Counted from the stretch's first letter, positions 1 to 18,439 are shown. The stretch: 64,000 nt of DNA from Typhlomys cinereus (GCA_023101885.1 JALPQD010000160.1:2446688-2510687); one strand, 5' to 3'. A program made the numbers and translations. The notes: generated by a model from the sequence alone, not told the origin.

Positions 1-303
1 TTGACATGTAGGTATGTGTATGCATGTGTGGTGTAGGGAATGATTGTGCATGTGCACAGAAGTGGTATCAGCAATCCTTTTCAGTCGCTCTTCCACCATA
101 CTGTTTGAGGCTGGGTCTTTAGATCCAGAGCTTGTCTATAGACTTGTCTGACAAGCCAGCTTGCTCTAAGAATTTTCAGACTCCACCTTACAGGGCTGAG
201 TCACTAGGTCTATCCAGTATTTTACATGGGACCTGAGGATCTGAACTCCATTCCTTTTATTTCACTACAAGCACTTTAATCTCTGGACCATCTCCCCAGC
301 CCA
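1..303 (-). mobile_element. B2-type SINE, longer variant
   Basis: Reverse copy ending gaccatctccccagccc in KHK intron 1. Confidence 0.65.
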
Positions 304-640
304 AGTTATACTTTTGAGTTAGAACTGAGAAAAGTGGACAGACTTAACAACCACCTGCACCTGCTATTATTTCTCTTAATTTGTGACTCCTTGTACTCAT
401 TTCTTTTATTGTAAACTCCCACAATTATTATTACCTGGAACTGGAACAATGAAAATAGCAACTTACACTGTTTACCCCACAGTGTCACAAATGAGAACTC
501 ATTAAAGCACTTTGATCCCTGTATAAGTTATTTTTGTTGATGTGAAGCCCTTTGTTTCCATTTGATAGATTTTCAGTGAAGACAGAAAACTGGCCTACAC
601 ATAATATTCCTTTGACCCCCTCTCCTCTAACCTCACTTTT

Positions 641-932
641 TAAAAAAATATTTATTTTTGCGTGTATGTGTATGTGTGTGTGTGTCTGTCTGTCTGTCTT
701 AGAGGGCATCGTGTGCTCCTGTGTAAGACCAAGGGTGACTTTGGGAATCATTCTGGATTGCTTCTACCTCCTTTTTTGCTTTGTTCTGGGATTTTTCAGG
801 CTCTGCCTACCAAGGCTGTAAGTTCAGGGTGCAGTTTGTGCCTTGCGTTTTTACGTGGGACCTGGGATCTGAACTCAGGACCTTCTGATTGGGAGGCAGG
901 GTCTTAACCCCTGGAGTTATCTCTCCAGCCCC
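641..932 (-). mobile_element. tRNA-headed SINE (older subfamily)
   Basis: Reverse copy ending tctctccagcccc, with the GT repeat at its 3' side, in KHK intron 1. Confidence 0.8.
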
Positions 933-1454
933 ACTTTTTTTTGTTGTTGTTTTTAAATGAAGCTGGTTAGATGTCAAACCCAGGCCCTTGTGCACGGTAG
1001 GCATGCGCTTGGTTTGCCATTGAGCTATATACTTCTCCTCACATGGTGCTTGCAGCCGCTTCTTAAATGATCACAGGACTGGGTTTGCTCTTGTTTTGTT
1101 TTATAATTCTGCAATTAGAGAGACAGAGACAGGAGTAGATAGGAGGCAGGATCCTTTGGAAAAGAGACACTTGGTTTCAGAAGCCCTTGGACTAGAGCAG
1201 ACTATCAATAAGGAGGCTAAAGGTACCACCTTGTGAGACCAGCTTTGACTTAGGAAGAGATGACTCAAAGTTGTGTGGTCCACACATCAAGATTGAACTA
1301 GCGGGTGGTGAAACAGGTGGAGGCAGCTACGAGTTTGAACGCATCCCAGGCTGGGGGAAAAGCCCACCCCCAAACTCCTTCCCTGGGCTGAGCCTCAACA
1401 GGTCTGTCTGGAAAATGAGCTGAAACATAATTGTTTTCCAAGGACCGTCTGTGA

Positions 1455-8130
<6,676 letters not shown>

Positions 8131-8306
8131 GAACCAAGGGGTAGGAGGCACCAGCTCACCATCCATCCTGAAGGCTGGCATCACAGGTTGCCATTGCCTT
8201 CTCAGCCTGGCGTCCAGCTGCCTCTCTTCCTGGCAGATGTAGGCCACAGGAAGGACTTTGCCTGTGTCCTGTGTCCCAGCCCCTCCAGCCTCCAACTCAC
8301 CATGCA

Positions 8307-8312
8307 AATAAA
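8307..8312 (+). terminator. KHK: KHK poly(A) signal AATAAA
   Basis: A canonical AATAAA lies 177 bases after the KHK stop and is followed within 40 bases by a GT-rich stretch. It is the first such signal downstream. Confidence 0.8.
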
Positions 8313-8364
8313 TCTCCTTCCTCTGAGCCAGCGTCCTCTGTCAGTTTGGGTGTTCTTTTCTGCT

Positions 8365-8460
8365 GCGTGTCGTTTTGTTTTGCTGAGACAGGCTTTGGCT
8401 GTGGTTGGCTATGAATTCACAGTCCTGCCTCAGCCCTCCCACCCAGCGGAATTACAGGCT
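8365..8460 (-). mobile_element. B1 SINE after KHK
   Basis: Reverse B1 beginning tgctgagacaggctttggc. Confidence 0.65.
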
Positions 8461-8997
8461 CAGTTTCTATTTGAATGGCTTTGGTTGAGATTTCTAAGGC
8501 TTTAGCACCACCATCCTCCCTCCCTTCTCCCTCCCTTCTCCAAATCAGTTGCCATCCGTCACCAGACCCAGAGGACAGGCTGCCTAGGTCAAAGCAGCAA
8601 GAGTGCTTGCTCCAGCTTCCCATTAGCTGTCCGCAGAGTCTGGGAGTCTGGACTCTCCCCGGTTGGAGGAAAGGGGGGAATCTTGGGCTCTCCTGCCTGG
8701 GAGGACATTTAGCTCCCCCACAGTCTAGTTAGCTGTGGGATTAAACATGTGGTCAGCAAAGCTCCTCCAGAATGTGTGGATTGCACAAGAGACACAGTCC
8801 ACATGGCTTCCAGGCAATGGGCAGGGAACCTGCTTTGTGGGTTCATAGAACCTCTGTGTCCCAAACCACCATCTCTCATGAACTGTCCACAGCTTGAATG
8901 TCTAGCCGTCAGAGCTCACTTGTAGTTACGTTAGTGCTTCAGTGACAAATGTGACCTGACACAGTGACTTCGCCATCTGTGGAGAGGTCAGATCAAG

Positions 8998-9225
8998 AGT
9001 GTAGATTTTAGTCAGACAGACCTGAATCCAAATTAGTCATTTAAATTAGTGTCACCTTTGGGTAGGTTTGTTTTTTTTTTTTTTTACTTCATCTTCTTCA
9101 ACCTCTTCAATCCATCAAATGGAGTGGATTTTGCTGGTCATAGAATTATTGTGACAATAAAAAAAAATCAAATAAAATGTCCATCTAAAAGTCAGCATGG
9201 TGCCTGGTATGTAGTAGACTTCCCA
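8998..9225 (+). mobile_element. MIR-type old SINE
   Basis: tcagacagacctgaatccaa ... cagcatggtgcctggtatgt is typical MIR text. Confidence 0.6.
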
Positions 9226-9234
9226 AAAATGGTG

Positions 9235-9240
9235 TTTATT
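9235..9240 (-). terminator. CGREF1: Possible CGREF1 poly(A) signal
   Basis: TTTATT on the plus strand reads AATAAA for CGREF1, about 660 bases past its stop. The 3' UTR would then contain a B1 fragment and a CT repeat. No better candidate was seen nearer. Confidence 0.35.
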
Positions 9241-9637
9241 AATACCATTACTGGGGTGGGGGTGGGGCGGATACAGAGTGATGGGGATCCTCTCTACCTT
9301 GAGCTGCAGGGGGGCGCAGGTGTCTGAATACTAGCCGGAGAGAGAAGAGGAGGGTGTTTGTGCCCCAGGGGTGGACTGAGCTTTGTCCCCGGGGTCAGCT
9401 GCGGCTGGCTGTGCTAGTGCTGCCAACTCTGTTACTCCAGCACCGCTGGTTGGGAACCTAGGGAACCCTGACGTCCCTGTGTCCCTGAGGGGTCTTAGCC
9501 GGTCAGACCACTGAGAGATGGTCCATGGAGTAGGTTCATTTTGGTTTCTTTTTTTTTTTTTTTTTTTTTGATTGTTTGGGTTTGAAAGCTGAGTTGCTTT
9601 CTGCTTTCCTTCTGAGGCCAGAAGAGGGGAAATAGAA

Positions 9638-9640
<3 letters not shown>

Positions 9641-9682
<42 letters not shown>
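9641..9682 (+). repeat. CT microsatellite
   Basis: TC dinucleotide repeat 215 bases past the CGREF1 stop, in its 3' region. Confidence 0.9.
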
Positions 9683-9689
<7 letters not shown>

Positions 9690-9800
9690 ACTAAGTAGCC
9701 CAACCAGACCTCAAAGTTGCTATGTAACTCAGGCTGGCCTGAAACTCAATTCTCCTTGAGTGGTTCTGGGATTACTGGTATATGTCACTATGCCCATGTC
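9690..9800 (-). mobile_element. B1 SINE in the CGREF1 3' region
   Basis: Reverse B1 next to a CT repeat (9641-9682). Confidence 0.7.
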
Positions 9801-9896
9801 AGAGGTGGTTCATCTCCCAAGTTATAGGCCCCACCCTTCAGGCTTCCACTGTGGCACTGAGCTTTCGAGAGGGGTCTGAGCCTGTATCCTTCAAGT

Positions 9897-10394
9897 TTAT
9901 ATCTCATCATTCTCCAGTTGAATACTGTGAACTTTCACCTCATTTGGAGTGTCCGTGGATTCCAGTGTTCCCCCTCGCTGCTCTTCGGTTTCCCCTTCAT
10001 GGTCGCTGCCCTCTGCCCGTGCCCCAGCCTCTTCTCTGATACCAGGGACAGCTCCTTCTACCTGCCCCCCAGCCTTCCCTCCTAGACGTAGCGTGTCTCC
10101 TTCAGCCTCTGTGTGGTGCCCAGCCTCCTGTATAGACTCCAAGGGCTCCCTTCTTGCTTCTACCCGATCCTCATTTTCTTCTCTGGGCCCCAGGGATTCC
10201 TGGGTTTCTGATCTCGATGGGTTTTTAGGTAACGGGGGCTGCCCCCCAACAGCCTGTGGCTCCTGGGAAACTGGGACAGGGGGTCCCGTGTCCTTGGGGG
10301 CCTCTCCTGGGAAGTTGATGAGCTCCGCGGGGGTCATGAGCCCGTCTCCGTTCAGGTCTTGGGTCTCCAGCACCTTGTCGACTACCAGGATCAC
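9897..10394 (-). CDS. CGREF1: CGREF1 coding exon 5 (EF-hand 2 and acidic tail)
   Basis: The 498-base exon has a ccacag acceptor and TAA at 9899-9897. It carries the second EF-hand loop DLNGDGLMTPAE and the acidic C-terminal tail. Confidence 0.95.
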   Translation of the reverse strand: MILVVDKVLETQDLNGDGLMTPAELINFPGEAPKDTGPPVPVSQEPQAVGGQPPLPKNPSRSETQESLGPREENEDRVEARREPLESIQEAGHHTEAEGDTLRLGGKAGGQVEGAVPGIREEAGARAEGSDHEGETEEQRGGTLESTDTPNEVKVHSIQLENDEI

Positions 10395-11439
10395 CTGTGG
10401 AATCAGAGTCACCATAGATGTTTCCAGTAGTCCTGTCTCTCCCCAACATCCCACCCCTGCCATGCAGGTTCTAAGACCCTTTTATAGGGAATCCGACAAG
10501 AGTCACAATCAAACAAACAAGAGTAAATGTCCAGGGCGCTGGTCTCACTGTCTCTAGCAGGGCTTACCGGGTTGATAGGAAAGTTCACGGCTCCAGGGGC
10601 TAAAGCCGCCGTCAGCATGGACAGCAGCTCCAGACCATCCAGCTGTCCACTCTGGTCATAGTCATGGAAGGCAAAGAGGTAGAGGATGACTAGGGAAGAG
10701 AAGCTGAGTTAGAGGAGGAGGCAGGAGCCTAGGGCAGCCAGTGCTCAGCCCCAGCTGTGCTGCCTGGAGCCTCCCAATGCCCCCCCCCCCGCCCATCAGT
10801 CCAGCCCCTCACCCTGCTCCCGGTCCATGTGCTCTGGCTCCTTGTCCATATTCTCCAGCCCCTTGAGGCAATTCTTCAGAAGTCTGTCAGAAAAGCGACA
10901 AGTCATGTAGTCTCCGACCCCACCTCCGAGGCTGCCCATGGAAGGCTCCCAGCCCCCTGACTCGGCCTACTCACCGGAGCTGTTCAGGACCTGGCTGGAA
11001 AGGGTTGGGCAGGAGCTGCTGCTGCTGCTGCACCTCAGGGTCCAGCCTGGAGCAGAGAGGGAAGCACCAGTCTGAGACCCAGCCTAGCAGGCGCCTGGGA
11101 GAATTCTCCCCAGGTCCAAAGTGAGCTGCTCCCCCACATTCCAAAAGAAAGTAGGAAGAGGCCCTGCTGGTGTGTTGGACACAGAGCCTAACCCTCCATG
11201 ACTGTTAGGAGCACACGCCAGAAGCCCAGGTAGACAGCCCAGTGAGTGGCAGGTGCCCATGGCCACCTTCCTTTAATGCCAGGCCCCAAGGAGCAGGTCT
11301 CAAGCTGGACTGGTGGCAGTGCCCAGGTTTCTACACACCATGCTTGCTCCATGACGCCCCATTGCTGTTTACTTTTTCAAGCAAAAGGTAGGATCTTAGT
11401 GTGGCTTTCATTCTTAAAAAATATTGTGTGTGTGTGTGC

Positions 11440-11483
<44 letters not shown>

Positions 11484-12171
11484 GTTTGAGAAGGCATTAT
11501 GTGTGCCTGTGAAGGCCTAAGGGTAATTCGGGAAATCATCCTAGATTGCTCTACCTCCTTTGTGCTTTGTTCCAAGGTTTCTAGGCTCCGTCTTCCAGGG
11601 CCAGGAGTGCAGGTTGCTGCCATTTCCACCTGGCATTTTTATGTGGGATCTGAGATCCAAACTCAGGTCCTTTGCTTGTGAAGGCTCCAGCCTGCCTGTG
11701 GGGTGTTCAGTATATTCAGGGTCTCTTTTCATCTTAAAAGCTCAAAATATGTTCCCACTTCTGGGTGGGGCTGATGTTTACCCAGACTAGTCCGGCCCTG
11801 GGGTGGCAGAGCTGGCGGGAATTGTGGAAACCATTTTAGTCGCTGTTGCCAGCATGTTGCTGATGCTTCCCATCACTCTAGCTGAGTTCTTGATTCCAAA
11901 GGGCTCCGCCAAGCGTGACTGAATGCCCACTTTGTGGCATTCTGACAAGCACGAAGCAGGAAGTTGGGGAATGCAGGGATGAGGGAGGCTACATCCCAGG
12001 CTCCCAGGGGGCCTGCCATACCTTTGGGCTCTCTGAAGACTCCACACCTCAGCCCAGGCCACCACCTCTTGATCCCTCTTACCTTGTGGCTCCGTCCTTG
12101 GGGGCAGCCTGGCCCAAGGGGAACAGCAGCAGCAGCGGCAGCATCAACACGCTCATCACCCACCGTGACAT
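9897..12171 (-). CDS. CGREF1: Cell growth regulator with EF-hand domain 1, complete coding sequence
   Basis: CGREF1 is a secreted calcium-binding protein linked to growth inhibition and cell adhesion. Coding exons on the minus strand: 12171-12083, 11046-10975, 10883-10813, 10689-10568 and 10394-9897. Together they encode 283 residues, close to the mammalian length. The first exon gives a signal peptide (MSRWVMSVLMLPLLLLFPLG, then QAAPKDG). Two canonical EF-hand loops follow: DYDQSGQLDGLE and DLNGDGLMTPAE. The last third is acidic, rich in Glu, Gly and Pro, and ends VHSIQLENDEI like the human protein, with fewer of the acidic repeats. Every splice phase fits. A run of five Gln follows the signal peptide region. 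The start is chosen because the signal peptide begins there. The upstream noncoding exon and promoter are probably at the CpG island near 21 kb. Confidence 0.95.
10568..10689 (-). CDS. CGREF1: CGREF1 coding exon 4 (EF-hand 1)
   Basis: The 122-base exon has a ccctag acceptor and gtaagc donor. It contains the first EF-hand loop DYDQSGQLDGLE, with all calcium-coordinating positions intact. Confidence 0.94.
10813..10883 (-). CDS. CGREF1: CGREF1 coding exon 3
   Basis: The 71-base exon has a ctgacag acceptor and gtgagg donor and encodes LLKNCLKGLENMDKEPEHMD then REQ. Confidence 0.93.
10975..11046 (-). CDS. CGREF1: CGREF1 coding exon 2
   Basis: The 72-base exon has a ctccag acceptor and gtgagt donor. 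It encodes LDPEVQQQQQLLPNPFQPG. The CAG run gives five Gln where human has a short QHQ. Confidence 0.92.
11411..11690 (-). mobile_element. tRNA-headed SINE with GT repeat, CGREF1 intron
   Basis: Reverse copy with GT repeat at 11426-11475 and the family body; the head end is truncated. Confidence 0.75.
12083..12171 (-). CDS. CGREF1: CGREF1 coding exon 1 (signal peptide)
   Basis: The ATG is at 12171-12169. Twenty-nine codons plus two bases encode a hydrophobic leader and the expected cleavage zone LGQAAPK. The donor is gtaaga. Confidence 0.94.
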
Positions 12172-12239
12172 CTTCCCAGAACTGGAGCTGCGAAAAGAAC
12201 TATTAGGTCAGTGCAGCCTAGGGCAGTAGAAGAGCAGTG

Positions 12240-12745
12240 AAGAGGACAACAGCGGCCAGCCACAAAGATGAGCACCCAGAATCAGGCCAACTGAACTCCC
12301 CATCCTAAGGCTCAGGGAACCTCTCAGAAGGGGGGGGGCAGTGAGATTGTAAGAACCCAAAGATGGGAAGGTTCACTGCTGGACAAGACAATCCATTCAA
12401 GGCCGGACATGCCCCCATGGACTATATAGGAACTCAAGAGAGATGGGAAAATACAATGGAAACCTTGGGGACTAGAGCTGGATGAGTGAAGGGAAATGCC
12501 CCTATCAGTGGGGTGGCCTGAAGAGGGGCAACTTGATATGCCACAGAGGCCTGAAACCCCACAAGAGTAGACATGCCAGAGGGAACGATGGGGTCTGTAG
12601 CAGTGGCCAGGTAGGAGGGTGGGAGGGAGTGAGATGGATTGATAAATGGAAGGGAGGGGAATGAGACGGAAGGGGGATGAAGGGAAGCAGGGATAAGTAC
12701 CCAATATGTTTGTAAAACCAGAAAAATAAATAAAAAGCATTAGGA
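12240..12745 (+). mobile_element. L1-type 3' end in CGREF1 first intron
   Basis: G-rich 3' UTR and A-rich tail, similar to 14841-15253. It lies just upstream of the CGREF1 start codon exon. Confidence 0.65.
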
Positions 12746-13174
12746 GGTCAGCAGAGAGGAGTGTCTGCTGCAGTAAGCTGGGGGATCAGTTGCGTCAGGT
12801 GGTAATGACTGCCCTCCTCGCCTCTACCTGCATCCAGGGGAAAGGACCACAGCTACACCCACATCAGCAACCTTCCAATGGAACTTTGCTCAAAATAAAT
12901 CTGTCTCCAGCTCCAGGACATAAAGTGCATACCAGCTGCGGGGGGGGGGGGGTACAGAGCTGGATCCAAGGGCTGGTCTCCTCTCCTCACTATCAGCCCC
13001 CTCGGTTTCCTAACTATGCTTGCTCTGGTTGAGGCCACTTATTTTATAGGTGGGAAAGAGCTCAGAGAATTTAAAGAAAAGGCCAGATTAGAAACACAGG
13101 GAATCACCAAAGACCAAGACTTACACAGAAAAGCAAGGAAGGAAACAGTTGTTAGTCTGTACTTATGAAAAGCC

Positions 13175-13310
13175 CCCTGAAGGCCGGCGTGTCAGCGCAT
13201 GCCTATGATTCCAATACTCAGGAAGCTGAGGCAGAAGGATTGTAAGTTGGAGGCCAGTCTGGGATACAAAGGGAGAATCTGTCTCCAAACAAAATGAAAT
13301 AAACCAGACT
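13175..13310 (+). mobile_element. B1 SINE
   Basis: Forward B1: ggccggcgtgtcagcgcatg with A-rich tail. Confidence 0.75.
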
Positions 13311-14069
13311 ACAACAGCCAGAAAAATCTAGATCTTCTCATTTAGACCTATATCATGTACTTGATTACATGGAAGCAGTCTAATATAAAATGGATCAATA
13401 AGAAACACAGAGCACAAAGTTAGGTTTCTGGTTGGTTCCAGATATATGTATATTCAGCGTGAGTTTCAGAGGAAACAGAAACCCACCAAAGTTGAGACCA
13501 CAAACCCATCTCTAAGGAAGAAAATCATCAGACACTTGATGATATGAGCAGCGCCTTGGGACCCCTTTGTCAGGACCCCTTTGTCACAGTCACTTACACT
13601 GAGGTCTGCACTAGATTGTCCTGTGGTAGGGCCCGTAGCTTTCAACAGGTTCAGGAGTTCCAGGATCCTATAAGATCCGGAACCACTGCCAGACTGGACA
13701 TTAACTTCCTGAGAGCTGAGGGTAAAGCAGAGAAGCATCTAGTTCACAGGAAGAGGAACGAAACTCTGTCTTTCTGATCTGCCTCGCTCGAGAAGCGGTG
13801 AAGAACAGAAGCCCACAAGAAGGTAAAGCTCTTGAGATCATGGAAACTGTCGTCATCTTTTTAAGCATGTGATTGGAGTCCGTGATCGTCAGTGAGCACG
13901 TGTAGTAGTTTATTGGTTCTACAAGCCCCAGTGGCCAAAAGGATGTTGAAAACATCACTGCCTGAAAGATATTTGCCCACATCTGCTGGCATTGTGGACT
14001 CTTGGATTTTAGTTGCTCTGTTGAGGAGTAAAGATAAAGTCTTGGGCTCATTCAAGGTAGGCAGTTGGG

Positions 14070-14108
14070 GGGCTGGGGAGATAGCTCAGGGGTTAAAGAC
14101 TTTGCCTC
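14070..14108 (+). mobile_element. SINE head, interrupted by L1 insertions
   Basis: ggctggggagatagctcagg marks the head; the body resumes near 15254. Confidence 0.7.
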
Positions 14109-14826
14109 TTATTCATCTACCTTTGAATGTGCTTTTATCACAAGACTCTAGTTTAACAGCTTTTTGTCTCTGGCCAGGGGGTAACATACAATGCCCACCA
14201 GGATGGAGTGAAGGGCATTGCAGGAGCAGCAAAACTGCAAAAGCAAATCAACAAACCACAATCCAGAACTTCAGAGACTCTATATCAACCACCTAGAACT
14301 AGGCCAGCTTAATCTCTCCCCATCTTGAAGCTCAGGGAAATTTGCGGAAGAGGGGGCGGTAAGAGTGTAAGAGCAAAAGGATGGGAGGAGCAATGATATG
14401 TAAGATACTCCATACTAGTTAGGGCTGAAGCAATCATAATTGGACTTTGCATGCCCTGCGCATTGTCCAACACACTGTTGACCTCACAAAGTCTAGCATC
14501 TGCTAAAGGCACCAAGATCCTTGGAGGCAAAGGATTGACAGCCACAGCAGTGTTCCTATACCTAAGGGGAACACGGGAAAGGGTTCAGGGAAAGGCCACT
14601 GGGTCCTTGTATGTCATCGGAGAGGAGGGCCCAGAGGAAAATCAGACATGCACAAGAAAGGACTCTCTGGGAATTGGGGCGGGAGGCACTGGGGGATGGG
14701 AAGGAAGGGGGGTGGGGAGGGGGAGCAGGGGGTACGGGGAGGAGGAGGAGGGAGGGAGGGAACTGGTGTACCTAATAAGTTTGTATGAGCTGAAATAATA
14801 ATAAAAATGTATTAATAAAAAAAAAT
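14109..14826 (+). mobile_element. L1-type 3' end with target-site duplication
   Basis: A G-rich 3' UTR ends in an A-rich tail. The 14-base repeat aaagactttgcctc flanks it at 14095-14108 and 14827-14840. Confidence 0.75.
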
Positions 14827-14840
14827 AAAGACTTTGCCTC

Positions 14841-15253
14841 AACTTACTGTAACGAGACTTGTCCTTACCAGACTGCATAATGACTGACACACAACATGCC
14901 CCCATAGACTAGGGAGGATCTTAGGAGAGATAATTACATTCAGTGGAAACCTTGGGGGCTAGGACTGGATGGGTAAAGGGGAGTGCCCCTATCAGTGGGA
15001 TGGCCTGAGGAGGGGGCAGTTGGTATGCCACAGAGGCATGAAACCCCACAAGAGTAGACAATCCAGAGGGAACTCTAGGGCCCATAGAATTGGACAGACA
15101 GGAGGGTGACAGGGAGCGCGATGGATGGATGAAGGGAGGTGAGGGAAGGGGATGAGAAGGGAAGGAAGGAGGCAGGGATGGATAAGTACTCAGTATGCTT
15201 GGAAAATATTTTTAAAAGATAAAAAAATAAAATACAAGCTGTTGAATTAAAAA
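14841..15253 (+). mobile_element. Second L1-type 3' end, same site
   Basis: Shares long blocks (for example gcccctatcagtgg, gaaaccccacaagagtaga) with 12380-12735 and ends in an A tail. Confidence 0.65.
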
Positions 15254-15500
15254 AAAATCTCATAAACAGAAGGACCCGAGTTTAGATCCCCAGATCCCAA
15301 GTTTAAAAAAAAAAAAAAAAGTACCAGGAGGATATGGCAGTGGCTTGCAGGCCAGACAGTTTAACCTATGGTAAGTTCTAGGCCAGCAAGAGATCCTGTT
15401 TCAGAAAACAAGGTGGACAATGCCTGAGGAATGACACCCAAGGCTGACCTCTGGCCTCTACACTCGTGCACATATATGTACAAACATGCACACATATGCA
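15254..15500 (+). mobile_element. SINE body, continuation of 14070-14108
   Basis: Resumes with cagaaggacccgag and runs to a CA-rich end. Confidence 0.6.
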
Positions 15501-15544
15501 CACACATGCAAAGAAAGTATCTGTTGCAGTCAGCTTGCATGGTT

Positions 15545-15955
15545 GCTGATAAATAACCATCAAATGTTTAAGGGAACAAGGGGTTTATTTTCTCTGGTTA
15601 CAGTTTACTGGTTACAGTTCTTAGTCCAGCTTGACGGGAGAACATACACCAACACCAGGGCCGTGGGAACTGGCCATACCATCACCACATAATAGCTGAG
15701 AGAAGGACGATCCTTACTTGCCAGACCAGCATGTCTAGCCAAGTGTACACAAGGATGCCAACTTCCTCAACCAACTCTCTGTATTTTATTCACCTGTTCA
15801 GGGCTTAGTCCCACCCACCATGGGCTGGGTCTGCCACATCGACTAGACAATCTCCTTCAGGTTTGCTCTGGGCTTAACTCAACTACTAATTCTCTACAAA
15901 TGTGCCCAGAGCTCAAACTCTCAACCATCAAGTTGACACTTTACATAACCATGAC
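15545..15955 (-). mobile_element. Interspersed repeat, L1-3'-end type (tcaagttgac family)
   Basis: Shares about 370 bases of clear similarity with 23500-23880 and, inverted, with 58335-58600. Confidence 0.7.
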
Positions 15956-16055
15956 TGTATCCTTTCAGAAACACCGAGTTAGCAGGAAAACACAGCAAAA
16001 CAAGTAATCTCAGGGAAAAGAAAGTTTAATATCAAACTTTGTCTCTAGAATGTCA

Positions 16056-16318
16056 AATTCAGGCTGAAGAAATGTCTCAGAGGTTAAGACTCTGCCTTGC
16101 AAGCAAAAGGACATGAGTTTGAATTGCGAATCCCATGTAAAAACACCAGGCAGAAATGGCAGCGGCCTGGGAAATCCCAGAGTAAAGCAAAAAGGAAGTA
16201 GAAGCAATCCAGGATGATTCTCAAAGTCGCCCTTGGGCCTCCACAGGGACACTATCCTCTGATACACACACACACTTACATGCATATTCATGCAAAAAAA
16301 AAAAAAGAGGAAGTGTGT
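16056..16318 (+). mobile_element. tRNA-headed SINE
   Basis: Forward copy: head, the block aatccaggatgattc, CA repeat and A tail. Confidence 0.8.
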
Positions 16319-16615
16319 CAAATTGAACCCATGTGAATTGAGCTATCGGTTTGAGTTCTGTGCACAGCAGGAACCAGAGATAAAATTTTGACTCATCTCA
16401 TAAAATGGACCAATAGAGGATGACTTACATCAAGTTGAGTTTTCAAATAGTTATAGCATCAATACAAGGATGACTGAAGAAAACTTTGAAACAAAAAGGT
16501 CGGCAAAGAATCTAAGGGGGGGGCTTCCCAGGAAATGTGCAATAATTTTGCTCTAATGTGGAGTTGAGGACTGAATTAACACCACCTGCATGTGCGGGAA
16601 GCCCGAAGAAGCCTA

Positions 16616-16935
16616 GCCACTGAGGTGGTTCGGAGGTGAAGCGCTCTGTGCAAGAGAGAGGACCGGAGTTTGGATCCTCAGGTCCCACAGTACTGAGTGG
16701 GCGTGGTTGGCCTCTGTAATTCCTGCCTCAGAGAGCAGAGACTGTGAATCCCCAGAGCAAGATGGCTACCTAGCTAGCCCTATTAGTGAGCATTGGGGTT
16801 GACTGAAAACCTAGCATCAATACGTAAGGTTAAAAGAGTGCTCGAGGATGATTCTCGACATTAACCTTGGGCCTCCCTATGCACTCACACACATGTGCGC
16901 CTGCACACAGTGCATCCACCAAACATGTGAACATG
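16616..16935 (+). mobile_element. B2-type SINE, longer variant
   Basis: Diverged head followed by the gaggatgattctcgac block and CA-rich tail; related to 19143-19510. Confidence 0.6.
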
Positions 16936-16959
16936 TGTACAAACCCTTTCGCACCCCAC

Positions 16960-17060
16960 ATACGTCTGTAATCCCAGCTACTCTGGAGATGGAGGAAAGA
17001 AGAATCTCAAGGGCGAGGCCAACCCCAGTAATGCAGTGAGATCCTGTCACAAAGGAAGAG
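16960..17060 (+). mobile_element. B1 SINE fragment
   Basis: tctgtaatcccagctactct in forward orientation. Confidence 0.65.
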
Positions 17061-17937
17061 ATGAAGAGAGGGAGAGAGGATGGGAGGGAAGCAAAAAAGA
17101 GGCAAATGGAAATCAAATTGCTGGGGAAAGTGGGTCTAGTCCAAAGTTGAGGGGAAGGTCCCTAGTTGCAAGTTGCCTAGGTCCAAATGCAGGCCGTGCG
17201 GGGCTGTGGCGATGCGCCCCTCTGTCTCAGGTCAGGGTGCCTCATAGTAGTGACTGAATGAGACAAGGCTTGTAAAGGCTCATGACACAAAGTCTGCGGT
17301 GGCCGAGCATGGACCTCCTGACCTTACCACTCAGATCACCTGTTTTCTCCTCCCCGTCTTCTCACAACCAGGACCTAGGCTGCAGGAGTCTTTGGAATAA
17401 TTCAAATCCCTCAGAGCCATCCAAACTCATTTATCTACTGGAGTTGTCTTCTTTTTAGAAGAGGATAATGGAACTCTGAAGGCTAAACTTCTGCTGGAGG
17501 CACTTCCTCCCATCCCACCCATCCACTCACTCATTAGGTCAACTGCAGGGATCTCAAAAAAACATGTCTACAATTTTTTTTTACACCGAACCTGGACCTG
17601 GAGTCTGATTTGGCCTCCCCTGTATATGATTTGGCCTCTAGGGAATTCCTGAAAGGACACTCAAGTTAAAGGTAGTGCCTCCTCCTCCCAACTCTGGAAA
17701 ACTACATATCTGGGGCCCAGCTGAATGTGAGAAAGGGCACATTCAGGCTCCAAGCTGAAGCAGCCACAGTGGGAGTGGAGGAGGGCTTGTCCACACGGCT
17801 CTGCCCAGATCACACTCATGAGTCAGTTACCATTTGAAGACACTAAGTGGGTTTTTGTTGTTGCCGTTTGATATCTTATTTACTTATGAGAGAGGGGGTC
17901 TTGAGTGGCGATTAAAAGGTCCTGGTGGGGGCTGGAG

Positions 17938-18126
17938 AGGTGGCTCAGGGGTTAAGCCTCTGCCTTGCAGGCGGAAGGTCCTGAGTTCGGATCCCAGATC
18001 CCACGTATAGATGCCAGGCGGAAGCAGGGGCGGCCTGCACTTCTGGTCCTGGTAGGGCGGAGCCTGTGAATCCCGGGGCAGAAGGAGGTGGAGGCGTCCA
18101 TGGTGGTTCGCGAATTCCTCCGTGGT

Positions 18127-18169
<43 letters not shown>

Positions 18170-18283
18170 GCGCGCGCAGACACATACAATACACACATGT
18201 GCACACACACATACACACACAACTGAATAAATAAAAAAAAAAAGAAAAGGTACCAGGTGATCCAATAAATACTTTAAAAAAAA
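17938..18283 (+). mobile_element. tRNA-headed SINE, GC-rich young subfamily, copy 1
   Basis: The head (ggctggagaggtggctcagg) resembles B2, the body is GC-rich, and a CA/CG repeat and A-rich tail follow. The direct repeat aaaaggtcctggtg at 17924-17937 and 18284-18297 is perfect. Confidence 0.9.
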
Positions 18284-18296
18284 AAAAAGGTCCTGG

Positions 18297-18407
18297 TGCA
18301 TAGGGGGAGGTCAGAGGACAACGTTCAGAAGTCGGTGGGATCGAACTCAAGTCGTCAGGTTTGGGAGCAGGTGCTTCGTCTGCTGAGCTCCGTCGTCAGC
18401 CCCAGGA
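18297..18407 (-). mobile_element. B2/B3-type SINE, reverse
   Basis: gaggtcagaggacaacgttc, typical of the middle of B2/B3 in reverse. Confidence 0.6.
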
Positions 18408-18439
18408 GTTTTGTTTGGTTAGTTGCTTTGCTCCCCCCC

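Larger units (their letters stand above)
8460..9896. other. KHK-CGREF1 intergenic and 3' regions
   Basis: Apart from the MIR, B1, CT repeat and a poly-T run (9549-9570) I see no gene. Part of 9240-9896 is probably CGREF1 3' UTR. Confidence 0.5.
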
